This document shows, piece after piece, positions 52,601 through 62,800 of a stretch of DNA of 64,000 bases (within the stretch, counting starts at the first letter, position 1; each line of letters starts with the position of its first letter). The notes under the pieces are model-generated. The model searched no databases. It worked only from the letters and a program-made list of their open reading frames with translations, and was not told the origin of the DNA. The DNA is from Alteromonas gilva (GTDB lineage Bacteria; Pseudomonadota; Gammaproteobacteria; Enterobacterales; Alteromonadaceae): positions 62,001 through 126,000 of the forward strand of contig NZ_JAQQXP010000002.1 in assembly GCF_028595265.1 (NCBI RefSeq). Reading direction: 5' to 3'. The translations under genes and the position numbers were made by a program.

Positions 52601-53902
52601 ATGAACTTTCGTCACCCGTTGCTTTTAGCAACCGTCGCTTTATCGTTTACCAGTTTTAGCCATGCCGAAACGGGTACCTTTACCACGCTCAGTTACAATG
52701 TTGCAGGATTGCTGGAACTCTTTTCCAGCGCCGATACCGACCGCCAGCAAGCCATAGAGCAAATCAGTTGTTACGTGAACGGGTTTGACGTGGTCAATGT
52801 GCAAGAAGACTTCAACTATCACGCGGCGCTGTACGATACCTGTAATACGCACACCTACCGCACTTCCACAACCGGAGGCATGGGGATTGGGAGTGGCTTA
52901 AATACGTTAAGTTACTACGCATTTCCAACGGTTTATCGGGTGTCGTGGGATGCCTGTAATGGCGTTGATTGCCTCACGCCAAAGGGATTTACCCTCACGC
53001 AGGTTCAGCTAAGTGAAGGGGTGTATGTCGATGTGTATAACTTGCATACCCAGGCACAGGTTGCAGATGCCGATTTAAGCGCCCGCCGCGCAAATGTTTT
53101 GCAACTGGTGGATTATATCAACCAGCACAGCAGTGATAATGCGGTAATTATTGCAGGTGATACCAACACGCGATTTACCCGTGAGGGCGACAATATCCGG
53201 GCATTGCTGGATATTGGTTTTAGCGATGTCTGGGTTGATTTGGTGCGTCAGGGCAGTATTCCGCCGTCGGGAGCTGAGGCACTGGTGTGTGACCCTAAAA
53301 TCACCGATTTTAACTGCGAAATTGTCGACAAGGTGCTATACCGCAGCAATGCCTTTATCGACCTTACGCCAACCGATTATCAGGTACGTGTCGATGACGT
53401 AAACAGTGACGGAGAAAAGCTCTCCGATCATCCTCCGGTCGCGGCTAACTGGCAATACAGTACCAATGAAAACATGCAATTATCTGCCTACAGCGGCGGC
53501 CATGGCGGTACTTTTTTCAGTGATGTAACCGCGGTGGATGCCAATCCCGGCGTTGCATCGGTGTGGTTACGCGCCGCTGCGCGGGTTGATCAAATAGGCC
53601 TGGTGGACGCCAGCGGCAACAGCCGTGGTTACGGTGGTACGGGCGGTAACCTGCAAGCGTTAACCTTACAAACCGGCGAGTATATCAGCGCCGTTGAGGT
53701 GTGCTTAGGGGATCGCAACAACAGCCAACGTGTTTTTTACACGGCCATCGAGACGAATCAGCAACGCGTTATCAGTGGCGGCACGGTAACCGGCAACTGC
53801 ATCGACTACCAGGCGCCAAATGGCTGGCAAATTAGTGGCTTGCATGGCCGCGCGGGCGACGAGCTCGATGCGCTGGGCGTTATTTATACGCCAGTTGAAT
53901 AA
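52601..53902 (+). CDS. Secreted endonuclease/exonuclease/phosphatase-family protein with jacalin-like domain
   Basis: The 433-residue protein has a signal peptide ending SHAET (~23). Residues ~25-295 form an EEP (DNase I/sphingomyelinase-like) domain: LSYNVAGL, VVNVQEDFNYH (catalytic Glu), YNLHTQAQ, IIAGDTNTRF and LSDHPPVAANW with the final Asp-His pair. Residues ~305-433 form a jacalin-like lectin domain, opening LSAYSGGHGGTFFSDV and containing GYGGTGGNLQALTLQTGEYISAVEVCLG. The substrate could be nucleic acid, phospholipid or another phosphodiester, with the lectin domain binding glycans. AAGGA precedes the ATG at 52601; the longer frame from 52532 is untranslated leader. Confidence 0.82.
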   Translation: MNFRHPLLLATVALSFTSFSHAETGTFTTLSYNVAGLLELFSSADTDRQQAIEQISCYVNGFDVVNVQEDFNYHAALYDTCNTHTYRTSTTGGMGIGSGLNTLSYYAFPTVYRVSWDACNGVDCLTPKGFTLTQVQLSEGVYVDVYNLHTQAQVADADLSARRANVLQLVDYINQHSSDNAVIIAGDTNTRFTREGDNIRALLDIGFSDVWVDLVRQGSIPPSGAEALVCDPKITDFNCEIVDKVLYRSNAFIDLTPTDYQVRVDDVNSDGEKLSDHPPVAANWQYSTNENMQLSAYSGGHGGTFFSDVTAVDANPGVASVWLRAAARVDQIGLVDASGNSRGYGGTGGNLQALTLQTGEYISAVEVCLGDRNNSQRVFYTAIETNQQRVISGGTVTGNCIDYQAPNGWQISGLHGRAGDELDALGVIYTPVE

Positions 53903-53915
53903 GCTCAGTCCTGTT

Positions 53916-53943
53916 GGCGTTAGTCTCTGCTGTGGCTAACGCC
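53916..53943 (+). terminator. Hairpin after nuclease-like gene
   Basis: GGCGTTAG and CTAACGCC form an 8-bp stem around a 12-base loop. The Pho-box-like element begins at the next base, so, as at 52469, a terminator-like hairpin is fused to the control element of the following unit. Confidence 0.5.
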
Positions 53944-53976
53944 TTGTCACAAAACCTTCATTAAAAAAACTGTCCG
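53944..53976 (+). promoter_or_regulatory. Pho-box-like element upstream of ECF sigma operon
   Basis: Units TTGTCACAAAA, CCTTCATTAAA and AAAACTGTCCG match the element at 48080 closely, including the downstream TGTCCGG.TTTA.CCGTT run. It lies 138 bases before the sigma-factor start. Confidence 0.6.
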
Positions 53977-54114
53977 GCTTTACCCGTTTTAACACTCTAC
54001 CTGTTTGAGCATTGCGCCTAAGCGCGCTGTGCCAGCGCGAGCAGTGAACGACCCGGCTGTCGCAAATTTGTCATAGCAATGACATAAACTCCTATTCATT
54101 AAACAGATCTCAAT

Positions 54115-54606
54115 ATGCCGAAAGTGAACGTGAGTAGTAACGATATCCATCAGCAGATTGTCGAAGGGGCGCAACTTAATCGCTACCTTAATCGCCATGC
54201 TAACAACGCCGACGAAGCCGCTGATATTTACCAGGAGTCGATTGTCCGGGTACTGGAGCAGTCCCGCCGCCACCGCATCGAAAACCCATTGGCGTATGCC
54301 ATTCGGGTGGCGCGCAATCTGTTGAGCGCCCGCAGCAGCCAAGACCACGACGAAGAAGTCGACAGTATTGCCTGCTCGCGTTATGCCCCGGCAGACCACG
54401 TTGAACATGCGCAGACTTGCGCACAGTTATCAGAGGTGTTGGAAAATATGCCGCCACTAAGGAAGAAAGTGTTTATCCTCAGACGGGTGGAGGGGGAAAC
54501 CCGCCAGCAAATAGCCAAACAGCTGGATATGAGTGTTGATGCCGTTTCCAAACACCTGAGCCGGGCGATGGCAGATGTCCAAATGTACCTCGACCGGCAT
54601 CAATAA
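54115..54606 (+). CDS. ECF sigma factor, FecI-like
   Basis: The 163-residue sigma-70-family protein has region 2 at about 28-92 (EAADIYQESIVRVLE, NPLAYAIRVARNLL) and region 4 at about 105-155 (LPP-type MPPLRKKVFILRRVEGETRQQIAKQLDMSVDAVSKH). It is followed by fecR-like and STN-type receptor genes, the usual cell-surface signalling trio: the receptor senses its ligand, FecR transmits the signal, and the sigma factor transcribes the receptor genes. The Pho-box-like element upstream suggests that phosphate limitation also controls it. Confidence 0.9.
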   Translation: MPKVNVSSNDIHQQIVEGAQLNRYLNRHANNADEAADIYQESIVRVLEQSRRHRIENPLAYAIRVARNLLSARSSQDHDEEVDSIACSRYAPADHVEHAQTCAQLSEVLENMPPLRKKVFILRRVEGETRQQIAKQLDMSVDAVSKHLSRAMADVQMYLDRHQ

Positions 54607-54623
54607 GTAGCAGGATAAACCAC

Positions 54624-55592
54624 GTGAATTCTCAACCTATTTCATCCGACGTGTACCAACAAGCTGGCGAATGGCTGGAGCGTCTCGACAACGGCCCGCT
54701 CGACAAACTCAGCAAACGGCGGTTTATAAACTGGGTGGATGCCCACCCAACCCACAAGCAGGCGTTCGAGTCGATGCTGGCTACCTGGTCGTCAGCAGCG
54801 CTTGAGCGCGCCCTCATTGATGCACAGCAAAATATTACCCTCAAAGAGCGTATCCGATACACACCACCTGTTCGCTGGTGGCAGGCGGCAGTCCTGTGTA
54901 CCGCAGTAATCGTGGGCGTTATTACCTGGCAATTCTCGTCACCACAGCCGACGTTAATTATTCATCAATACGCGACAGACAATGGCGAAGTGCGCAGTGT
55001 CACCCTGGAAGATAGCAGCGTATTAACGCTGGGGGCTGCCAGTGATGTCTACGTTAGGTTAAGTGACAATCACAGGCTGGTGAATCTCAAACAAGGCGCG
55101 GCGTATTTTGATGTCACCAGTAATAAACAACGGCCTTTCGAAGTCAAAGTGGGGAGTGCCAGTGTTGTTGCCGTCGGCACCGAATTTAATATCGACAGAG
55201 GACAGTACTTTACCGATGTGGTGGTACACGAGGGCGCGGTTGAAGTCACTGGTGGTCCTGATGAATCGCCACTGTTACTCAAAGCCGGTGAACAAGTGAG
55301 AATAACCGGACGAACACTGGGGGATATTCGCCCCTTCGATATTCGCCGCACCCTGGATTGGCGTTCAGGTTGGCTGGAGCTGGATAACGCATCGCTGCAT
55401 TACTTGGTGGAACGGTTAAATCGCCAATCAGCGAAAGCGATTCGTGTCGATGCCCCGGCGCTCAATGATTTGCGCGTGGCCGGTCGGTTTCGGCTCAATG
55501 AACCTCAGCAAGCCTTGAGCTTACTGGCTGAAGCCTATGGTCTCAGTGTGAATGAGACGCCAGAGTACTACACTATCTCGCGGCATCCTTAA
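54624..55592 (+). CDS. FecR-family anti-sigma/signal transducer
   Basis: The 322-residue protein has a cytoplasmic FecR N-terminal domain (DUF4880, about 10-60, with FINWVDAHPTHKQAFE), one membrane helix (about 85-104), and a periplasmic FecR domain (about 118-230, with GEVRSVTLEDSSVLTLGAAS and VGTEFNIDR). A C-terminal secretin-like segment (about 250-320) should contact the STN domain of the receptor. The start is a GTG at 54624, 17 bases after the sigma-factor stop, behind AGGA. The receptor gene follows after 5 bases. Confidence 0.9.
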   Translation: MNSQPISSDVYQQAGEWLERLDNGPLDKLSKRRFINWVDAHPTHKQAFESMLATWSSAALERALIDAQQNITLKERIRYTPPVRWWQAAVLCTAVIVGVITWQFSSPQPTLIIHQYATDNGEVRSVTLEDSSVLTLGAASDVYVRLSDNHRLVNLKQGAAYFDVTSNKQRPFEVKVGSASVVAVGTEFNIDRGQYFTDVVVHEGAVEVTGGPDESPLLLKAGEQVRITGRTLGDIRPFDIRRTLDWRSGWLELDNASLHYLVERLNRQSAKAIRVDAPALNDLRVAGRFRLNEPQQALSLLAEAYGLSVNETPEYYTISRHP

Positions 55593-55597
55593 CCTCT

Positions 55598-58477
55598 ATG
55601 CGTCAGCCTTTGGTTCGTAGCGTCCTGTTAATGGCCTTACTGACCCAATATTGCGGTTGTACCATCGCGGGTGAGATGGCGCAAGCAGCCGTTATAACAC
55701 CATCGCCCGGCGATTCGCTTCATTTACCTGCGCAATCTCTGGATAAAGCGCTGGTGGCGTTTGCCCGCGCAACCAATCAAACACTGGTGTACGACCCCAC
55801 GGTGGTGAGTCATTACGAGGCGCCGGCACTCACCCGGCCATCGTCAATACGTGCCGGTCTGCAGCAGCTATTGTCGCAGAGCCCGTTACAGGTAAAGGCA
55901 TTTGCCAACGGCTGGATCATTACCGGAGTAAAGCAGACCACAGCCTCAGTGCAGCCGCAAAAAGTGGCTTCCTCGGCGTCAGTCATGGAAGAAGTCACGG
56001 TCACGGCCAGTTACAGCGATAGCCTCACTAAAGCGCGTCAGCAAAAGCGCTTTGCGCCGCAAAGTCAGGAAATTGTGATGGCAACTGACATTGCAGAGTT
56101 TCCCGCCCTGAATATTGCCGATGCGCTTAATCGAACGCCCGGTGTATCGGTGGAGCGCGATCGCGGTGAAGCCTTATTTGTGAGTATCCGCGGGCTGCCG
56201 ACACAGTTTAATACGCTCAGTGTGAACGGTTTGCCCATCGCGGCAAATGAAAACGTGCGCACATCAGAGCAATACGGACGCCGTTTTCACTACGATATAT
56301 TGCCAGCCGAACTGGTCGCCAGGGTCGAAGTGAATAAAACCTCAATGGCATCTAACTTTGCTGGTGCTATGGGCGGTAGTGTGAATATTTCTACTTACCG
56401 GCCACTGACTTTAGGCAAACAGCAATTCGCCTTTAAAGCCATGAGCAGTGAGTCACCGTTGGCGGGATACCGTGACCCGCGCGTTTCAGTATTAGGTAAC
56501 TGGGTGAATAGCAGTGACAGCCTCGGCGTTATGATTGCTGCGACCTATGCTGAGCGGCATGTGCGTCAGGATCGCGTATTGTCATTCGACTGGGCCACTG
56601 AAGACGGTAACAGTATTGGCAAACAGGGAGATATTTATTATACCCCCAATATCCGCCCAACGCAGGAGCAGGAAGCCCGCTACCGGTTTGGCCTAAGCGC
56701 TGCGGTGGATTGGCAGCGCTCGCCTAATCAACGTCTATCGCTCTCTTATTTAGGTTTAGGCCAATCGATTGATTACGATGAGTATTCCTACAGTGCTGAC
56801 TATGACTATACCCAGCTGGACAGCACAGTTTGGGACGGCAATATTCTGACCGGCGGCACCACGCAAGCTGGCGCGGTGCAAATTAGTCGCGAAACAGCCG
56901 GATTAAAAGACGAAAGCCAAAGCGTTACAGTGGATCATGTCTGGCGCACGGGAGGTTGGGAGTGGCAATCGCAATTGGGTGTCTCAAGCGCTACCAGTTA
57001 CAACGATGACCCCATCAAACGCACCCGTCTGCGGCGCACCGGCGATGTCAGCCTGGCATTTGCTTACGACCGGCAACACCCATCAGCAATACCGTCTATT
57101 GACTATGGCAATATTGATTTGCTTGCTGCCAGTGATTTTCCTGGCCGGCGCCTGGAATGGCGCGAGAACACCATTAATGACAGTCAGCATTTTGCCAATT
57201 TTCATTTTACCAAAGCGCTGGACTGGGCAGGTTTTACCGGCCTTGAAGCCGGTTTGCTGATTCAACGGCACGAGCGAAAATACCGCCGCCGGGACGTGAT
57301 TTTTACCGCTGGCATTGAGGATCAATACTTTGCGCCGTCAGCGTTTTTTACCAACAACGGTGAGTTCCTTGATAACCTTTCTCATCCCTTGCCCCGCCAA
57401 TGGCTGGTGCCACATCAGGCGGTGTTCTGGTCGACCATTGATGAGCAGGCGTTACGCCGGATGGCGCCGACCCGAAGCGATCTGTTTAATTCCTATCGGG
57501 TGGTTGAAAATACCAACAGCACCTTTGTGCAGCTTAATTTTGATTACCCCTCGGTGTGGGGAAATCTGGGCGCACGCCTGGTGAATACCGCACAAAGCAG
57601 TCATGGATACTTTGTTGAAACCAGCGATGCCTCAACGCTTACGCCCGTCTCGTTTACGTCTGACTACTATCATTTTTTACCGGCGGCCAATATAACCGTA
57701 GGGGTATCACCGGCATGGCAGCTTCGGGGCAGCATATCCCGGGCCCTCAGCCGTCCCGATCTGCCCGATTTAGCGCCCCGGTTAACCCTTAACTCCGGAG
57801 ATGATTTAACGGCTAAAGGGGGGAACCCTTATTTACAGCCTATTCAGGCCTGGCAATTTGACCTGGGGGTAGAGCGCTACACCCGGGGTAACGGGCTCAT
57901 TGCCTTAAGTCTGTTTTACAAAAAACTCGACAGCTTTATTCAGTACGATTTGTCACAGCTTACGGTAAATCAGAAATCCTACTTACTGCAGGGTAAATCA
58001 AACGGCGGTAATGCCAGCGTTTATGGTGTTGAGTTAACCTATCAGGACGCGTTTAACCCGTTTTTACAAGCCCGGCATCAGCTTGGCTACAATCTTAACC
58101 TAACCCTTACCGGTTCCAATGCCACCTATCAGCAGGACAACCAACAGTGGGAAGACGCACTGGAAGGGGTGGCAAAGCAAACATTTAATGCCGAAATTTA
58201 TTACGAAACCGCGCAATGGGCGATACGTGCAAACTACAACTGGACCAGCGAGATCCTGCAGCAAACCGCACTCAGGAATATGCCGGCCCGCTATAGCGCG
58301 CCCTTTGGCGCGTTGAGTCTGCATGCCTCCTATAAGGTGTCGCCGCAAATCATGGTGTTTGCTGAGGGCATGAATTTACTGGATAAGGCCGAGTCAGATT
58401 ATGTTCTTAACGGCTACTTTACTAATTATACCTACTATGGCCGCACGCTGTCTGCCGGCGTGCGGATGATGTTCTAG
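55598..58477 (+). CDS. Signal-transducing TonB-dependent receptor with STN domain
   Basis: The 959-residue receptor has a signal peptide (about 1-30), an N-terminal STN signalling domain (about 40-112, with LPAQSLDKALVAFARATNQTLVYDP), TonB box EEVTVTASY (~128), a plug domain (IAEFPALNIADALNRTPGVSVERDRGE, VSIRGLPTQFNTLSVNGLPI) and a beta-barrel ending GVRMMF. The STN domain shows that ligand binding is signalled through the FecR protein to the ECF sigma factor encoded just upstream. The plug is of the same Caulobacter-like type as the receptor at 48212. Ligand unknown; a phosphorylated compound or chelate fits the context. Confidence 0.92.
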   Translation: MRQPLVRSVLLMALLTQYCGCTIAGEMAQAAVITPSPGDSLHLPAQSLDKALVAFARATNQTLVYDPTVVSHYEAPALTRPSSIRAGLQQLLSQSPLQVKAFANGWIITGVKQTTASVQPQKVASSASVMEEVTVTASYSDSLTKARQQKRFAPQSQEIVMATDIAEFPALNIADALNRTPGVSVERDRGEALFVSIRGLPTQFNTLSVNGLPIAANENVRTSEQYGRRFHYDILPAELVARVEVNKTSMASNFAGAMGGSVNISTYRPLTLGKQQFAFKAMSSESPLAGYRDPRVSVLGNWVNSSDSLGVMIAATYAERHVRQDRVLSFDWATEDGNSIGKQGDIYYTPNIRPTQEQEARYRFGLSAAVDWQRSPNQRLSLSYLGLGQSIDYDEYSYSADYDYTQLDSTVWDGNILTGGTTQAGAVQISRETAGLKDESQSVTVDHVWRTGGWEWQSQLGVSSATSYNDDPIKRTRLRRTGDVSLAFAYDRQHPSAIPSIDYGNIDLLAASDFPGRRLEWRENTINDSQHFANFHFTKALDWAGFTGLEAGLLIQRHERKYRRRDVIFTAGIEDQYFAPSAFFTNNGEFLDNLSHPLPRQWLVPHQAVFWSTIDEQALRRMAPTRSDLFNSYRVVENTNSTFVQLNFDYPSVWGNLGARLVNTAQSSHGYFVETSDASTLTPVSFTSDYYHFLPAANITVGVSPAWQLRGSISRALSRPDLPDLAPRLTLNSGDDLTAKGGNPYLQPIQAWQFDLGVERYTRGNGLIALSLFYKKLDSFIQYDLSQLTVNQKSYLLQGKSNGGNASVYGVELTYQDAFNPFLQARHQLGYNLNLTLTGSNATYQQDNQQWEDALEGVAKQTFNAEIYYETAQWAIRANYNWTSEILQQTALRNMPARYSAPFGALSLHASYKVSPQIMVFAEGMNLLDKAESDYVLNGYFTNYTYYGRTLSAGVRMMF

Positions 58478-58618
58478 GGTCTTCACATCGGTGCGTATAG
58501 CCGATCAGGCGGTTGAGTCTGCCCCGCGCTGCGCTTACACTGGCGGGGTCGGGCGCGTATTTATATTTAACCTCGCCTGAGCACAACGGAGCAACTCTTA
58601 CACAAGGCCCTCTCAGCA

Positions 58619-59854
58619 ATGAAAATCCTGCATACCTCCGACTGGCATCTCGGTCAGAGCTTTTTTACCCAGAGTCGCAAGTATGAACATCAGTGTTTTA
58701 TTCAGTGGTTGCTGGCGCTGGTGGAAAAAGAACGCATTGATGCGGTAATTATTGCCGGTGATGTGTTTGATACCGGCACGCCCCCCAGCTATGCACGGGA
58801 AATGTATAACCAGTTTGTGGTCGACATGCAGGCACTAGGTTGTGCGCTGGTGGTGCTGGGCGGCAATCATGATTCGGTATCTATGCTCAACGAATCCCGT
58901 CAGTTACTGGCGCAGTTAAATACTACCGTGGTGGCCAGTACCGGCCTTAACCAGGATGAGCAGGTGTTTGCGTTAAGAGATCGCAGTGGCAAAGTCGGCG
59001 CCATTTTATGTGCGGTGCCCTATATTCGTCCGCGCGACGTGCTGCAAAGCCAGGCCGGCGACTCTGGCACAGAAAAGCGCCAGGCGCTGGGCGAGGCGAT
59101 TAAACAGCACTATGCCTCGCTTTATGCGCTGGCGGTAGCTAAACGCGACGCCGCTGGTGGTAATCTGCCGATTATCGCCACCGGGCACCTTACCGCGCTT
59201 GGCGTGAGTCAGTCAGACAGCGTGCGGGATATCTACATTGGCACGCTGGAAGGCTTTGCTGCCGATGGCTTTCCGCCAGCCGATTACATAGCGCTGGGCC
59301 ACATTCACCGGCCACAAAAAGTGGCTAAAAGTGAACACATCCGTTACAGCGGCTCGCCCATCCCACTGAGCTTTGATGAGCTAAGTACCGCTAAACAAGT
59401 GGTGCTGGTAACGTTTGCCAATGGCCGTGTTGAGTCGGTAACACCCACCGAGGTGTCACGTTTTCAGCCGCTGGCCACTATTCGCGGCGATCTGGGTGAT
59501 ATTGAGCGTGGCATCGCGGCACTCAACGCAGCGCAATACGAACGCCCGGTATGGTTGTGTCTGGAAGTCGACACCCAGGATTATCTCAGTGATTTGCAGC
59601 AACGCGTGCAGGCCATCACCGAGGGCCTGAATGTAGAGGTATTACAGCTACGTCGGGTGCGCAATAAACAGCGCCAGTTATTGTCGCAGCAGCAAAAAGA
59701 AACCCTGGCCGAACTCTCGCCCACCGAGGTATTTGAAAAGCGCCTGAGCATGGAAAGCTTTGATACCGACGAAGACAAGGCCCGGGCGCAGCGCATTACC
59801 GAACGTTTTGCCGGGATCCTCTCTGATGTTCTGCATCAGGAGGGCGAGGCATGA
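58619..59854 (+). CDS. sbcD: Exonuclease SbcCD subunit D
   Basis: The 411-residue Mre11-type nuclease subunit has the calcineurin-like metal motifs HTSDWHLGQ (Asp8, His10), IIAGDVFDTG (~45), LGGNHDS (~82), ATGHLTALG (~188) and ALGHIHRPQ (~226). With SbcC it cuts hairpins and blocked DNA ends. Length matches the family. The stop overlaps the sbcC start by 4 bases. The 141-base gap before it holds only a weak CCCCGC/GCGGGG repeat (58522-58548). Confidence 0.95.
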   Translation: MKILHTSDWHLGQSFFTQSRKYEHQCFIQWLLALVEKERIDAVIIAGDVFDTGTPPSYAREMYNQFVVDMQALGCALVVLGGNHDSVSMLNESRQLLAQLNTTVVASTGLNQDEQVFALRDRSGKVGAILCAVPYIRPRDVLQSQAGDSGTEKRQALGEAIKQHYASLYALAVAKRDAAGGNLPIIATGHLTALGVSQSDSVRDIYIGTLEGFAADGFPPADYIALGHIHRPQKVAKSEHIRYSGSPIPLSFDELSTAKQVVLVTFANGRVESVTPTEVSRFQPLATIRGDLGDIERGIAALNAAQYERPVWLCLEVDTQDYLSDLQQRVQAITEGLNVEVLQLRRVRNKQRQLLSQQQKETLAELSPTEVFEKRLSMESFDTDEDKARAQRITERFAGILSDVLHQEGEA

Positions 59855-62800
59855 AAATACTGTCTTTACGATTAAAGAATTTAAATTCTTTAAAAGGGGA
59901 GTGGAAAATCGACTTCACCCGTCCGCCGTTTATTGACAATGGCTTGTTTGCCATTACCGGCCCGACTGGCGCCGGTAAAACCACCATTTTAGATGCCATT
60001 TGTTTAGCGCTGTATCATCAGACGCCGCGCCTGGGCCAGCTATCGACCTCCTCCAATGAAATTATGACTCGCGGTACGGCCGAGTGTTTGGCGGAGGTAG
60101 AGTTTGAAGTAAAAAGGGTGGCCTACCGGGCATTCTGGAGTATGCGGCGCGCGCGCAACAACCCTGAGGGCAACTTACAGCAAGCCGAAACTGAACTGGC
60201 AGAAGTCGCCAGCGGTAAAGTGCTGGCTACCCAAATTCGCCATAAAAGCGACGAGGTAAAGCGCCTTACAGGGTTGGACTTTGGTCGCTTTACCAAATCG
60301 ATGATGTTAAGTCAGGGCGATTTTGCCGCCTTTTTGAATGCCGAAGAAGGGCAGCGCGCCGAGCTGCTCGAAGAGCTCACCGGCACTGAAATTTACGGGC
60401 TCATTTCCAAACGCGTGCACGAGCATCATGGTGAATGTAAACAAGCGTTAGGCGTGCTACACGCCAAAGCCGGTGGCTATGCGCTGTTGTCTGAAGAGCA
60501 AAAAGCAGAGCTCGAAGCCGAAACAAAACAACTGCAAGCCACACAAACTGAGCTGGTTGCCAGCTCAGCGGCGCTGCAGTCGCAACTCTCGTGGCTGGAA
60601 AACCTCGCTGCCGCAAAGACCAAAGCACAAGCGGCAAAAAGTAATAAAGACGAGGTCGATGCAGCCGTTGAGTCGGCGCAAAACGCGTTAGTTAAACTGG
60701 CCAACAGCGAGCCCGCCGAGCAATTACGGTTGCCCTGGGAAATGCTTAAAAACCTTAACGCTGAGGTTGCCAGGCTCGAAGGTGAAATTGCCTCCAACAC
60801 CGCCAAAAAGCCCGCGCTGCAGGCCTCATTAACGGCTGCCGAAGAGGCGTTATCTCAGGCAGAAACCGCGCTTTTGGAAACAAAAGAACATAACCGGCAA
60901 CAAGAGCAATTGATCACCGACAAGGTACAGCCCCTTGATGCCAATATCCTATCGCAGCAGGAAAAGCACGCCAGTCTTGAACAGCAACTGCAACACAACA
61001 AAGCTGAAGTGCGTAAGTTTCAGCAGCAGTTAGACAATGCCAATGCCACGCTTAAACAGCGCTATGCCGAGCGCGATGTAGCACAGCAATACTTAACCGC
61101 GCATAGTGAGGATGCAACACTCAGTGAGTGCCTTGGCGACTGGTCGTTACAATTGCAAACTATGCAAAATGCCGCGCAGCAGGCAACGGCGCTTAACGGT
61201 GAACTCAACCAGTTGCGTGAACAGCAAACAGCGCTTAGCCGCGATACAGCGGCACTTGCCGAAAAACAAAAAACGGCAGAAGAGTCGCTCTGCACGGTGG
61301 CAACACACGCTGAAGAAACGCATTCTGCCTGGCAACGGTTGCTGGGCGATACCTCAGAAGAGGCGCTGCAAAACGAATTAGACCAGCGACGCCGGCAACG
61401 GCTTGAGGTAGACCGCGCCCAGGATATACAGCAAGCCTATTTGCACCTTTGTGATACCCGGCAAACACTGACTTCTGAGCTTGCCGCGGTGGAACAAAAG
61501 GTAAAATCCCTCACGGCAAAGCGAGAGGAGTTAAGAACCGCGTTTAAACAGCAAAAGGAGCGGCTGGACGATATTAGCCGGTTAATTAGCCAGGAAGAAA
61601 CGCTTATTCAATACCGTGCCCAGCTTAAGCCCGGAGAGGCCTGCCCGCTGTGCGGCGGTGCCGATCACGCTGTTGACGCTCAGGCGCTGGATATCCCCGA
61701 GACCATTGAACGTAAGCAACAGGCTGAACAGGCGCTTGCCCGAATAGAGGCATCCGGCACCCAGACAAGACAGGATCTCGATGCCGCAACGCGCCATCAA
61801 AAAGAGCTACAAAGTAATCTGGCATCAACCGAACAAAAACTTAATGAGCAGTCAGGCAACTGGCAGGCAAAAATAGCGCTGTTAAACAGTGCACTACCGG
61901 TAACTGATAAACCAGGGCTGCAATCCCTTAGCAGCAGCATTTCTCAACAGGCAGAGGCGCTGCAAACCCGGATTAATCAAATCAGGCAGGCGGCCACCGA
62001 ATATCACAAGGCGAAAGAGCGCCTCGATGCGCAGCAACGTGAGGTCGACCGCATAGTGGCCGATCACCGACTGTTGGTGCAAAAAGAAACTGCCAGTAAC
62101 GAAGCGCTAACGGCAATACAAGGCAAGTTTCAGGCAGCTGTAACGCTTAAAAGCGACACCTTAAGTACATTGCTCGAGCACATCAAAGCCCAGGGATTTA
62201 CGCCGGATGAAACGGCGTTAGCACAATGGATAACGTCAAAAAAGGCCGATAACAACGAGTATTTGCGTCAGTCTAAATGTGTTGAGCAGCTTCAGCAGGC
62301 CATCATAATAGAAGAAAACAACAAAAAAAGCGTGTCAGAGCGACTCCACGAGCAAACTCAGCGCATGCAGGCGCAGCAAGATGAGTGCAGTGCATTAACC
62401 CGCTCAATAGAGGCGTTAACCGAAGAGCGTCAGGCGCTATTTGGCAAGATGAGTATCACAGAGGCTCGCCAGGGGTTAAATGAGCGTCTCGCGGCAAAAG
62501 AGCAACAAAAAGAACAATGCCGGGAGGCGTGGAGCCAGGCTGATAAGGCACTGTCGGCACTGCTTTCCTCTATATCCTTGTTGTCGGATAACTTAGCGCA
62601 GCAGTCCGCGGCGCAAGCTAACAAGCAAGCACAGTGGGAGGCGGCGTTTAAGTCGAGCCGATTTAACACCCACAGCGAGTTTGAGCAGGCTTTACTGCCA
62701 CAAGCAGAACGAGCGCAACTCTCAGCCCAAAAAAGCGAGCTGGATAGCCGCTTAGCCAGAGCCACAACGCTCATTGAAGAGTCAACCAACCGGCTCAACG

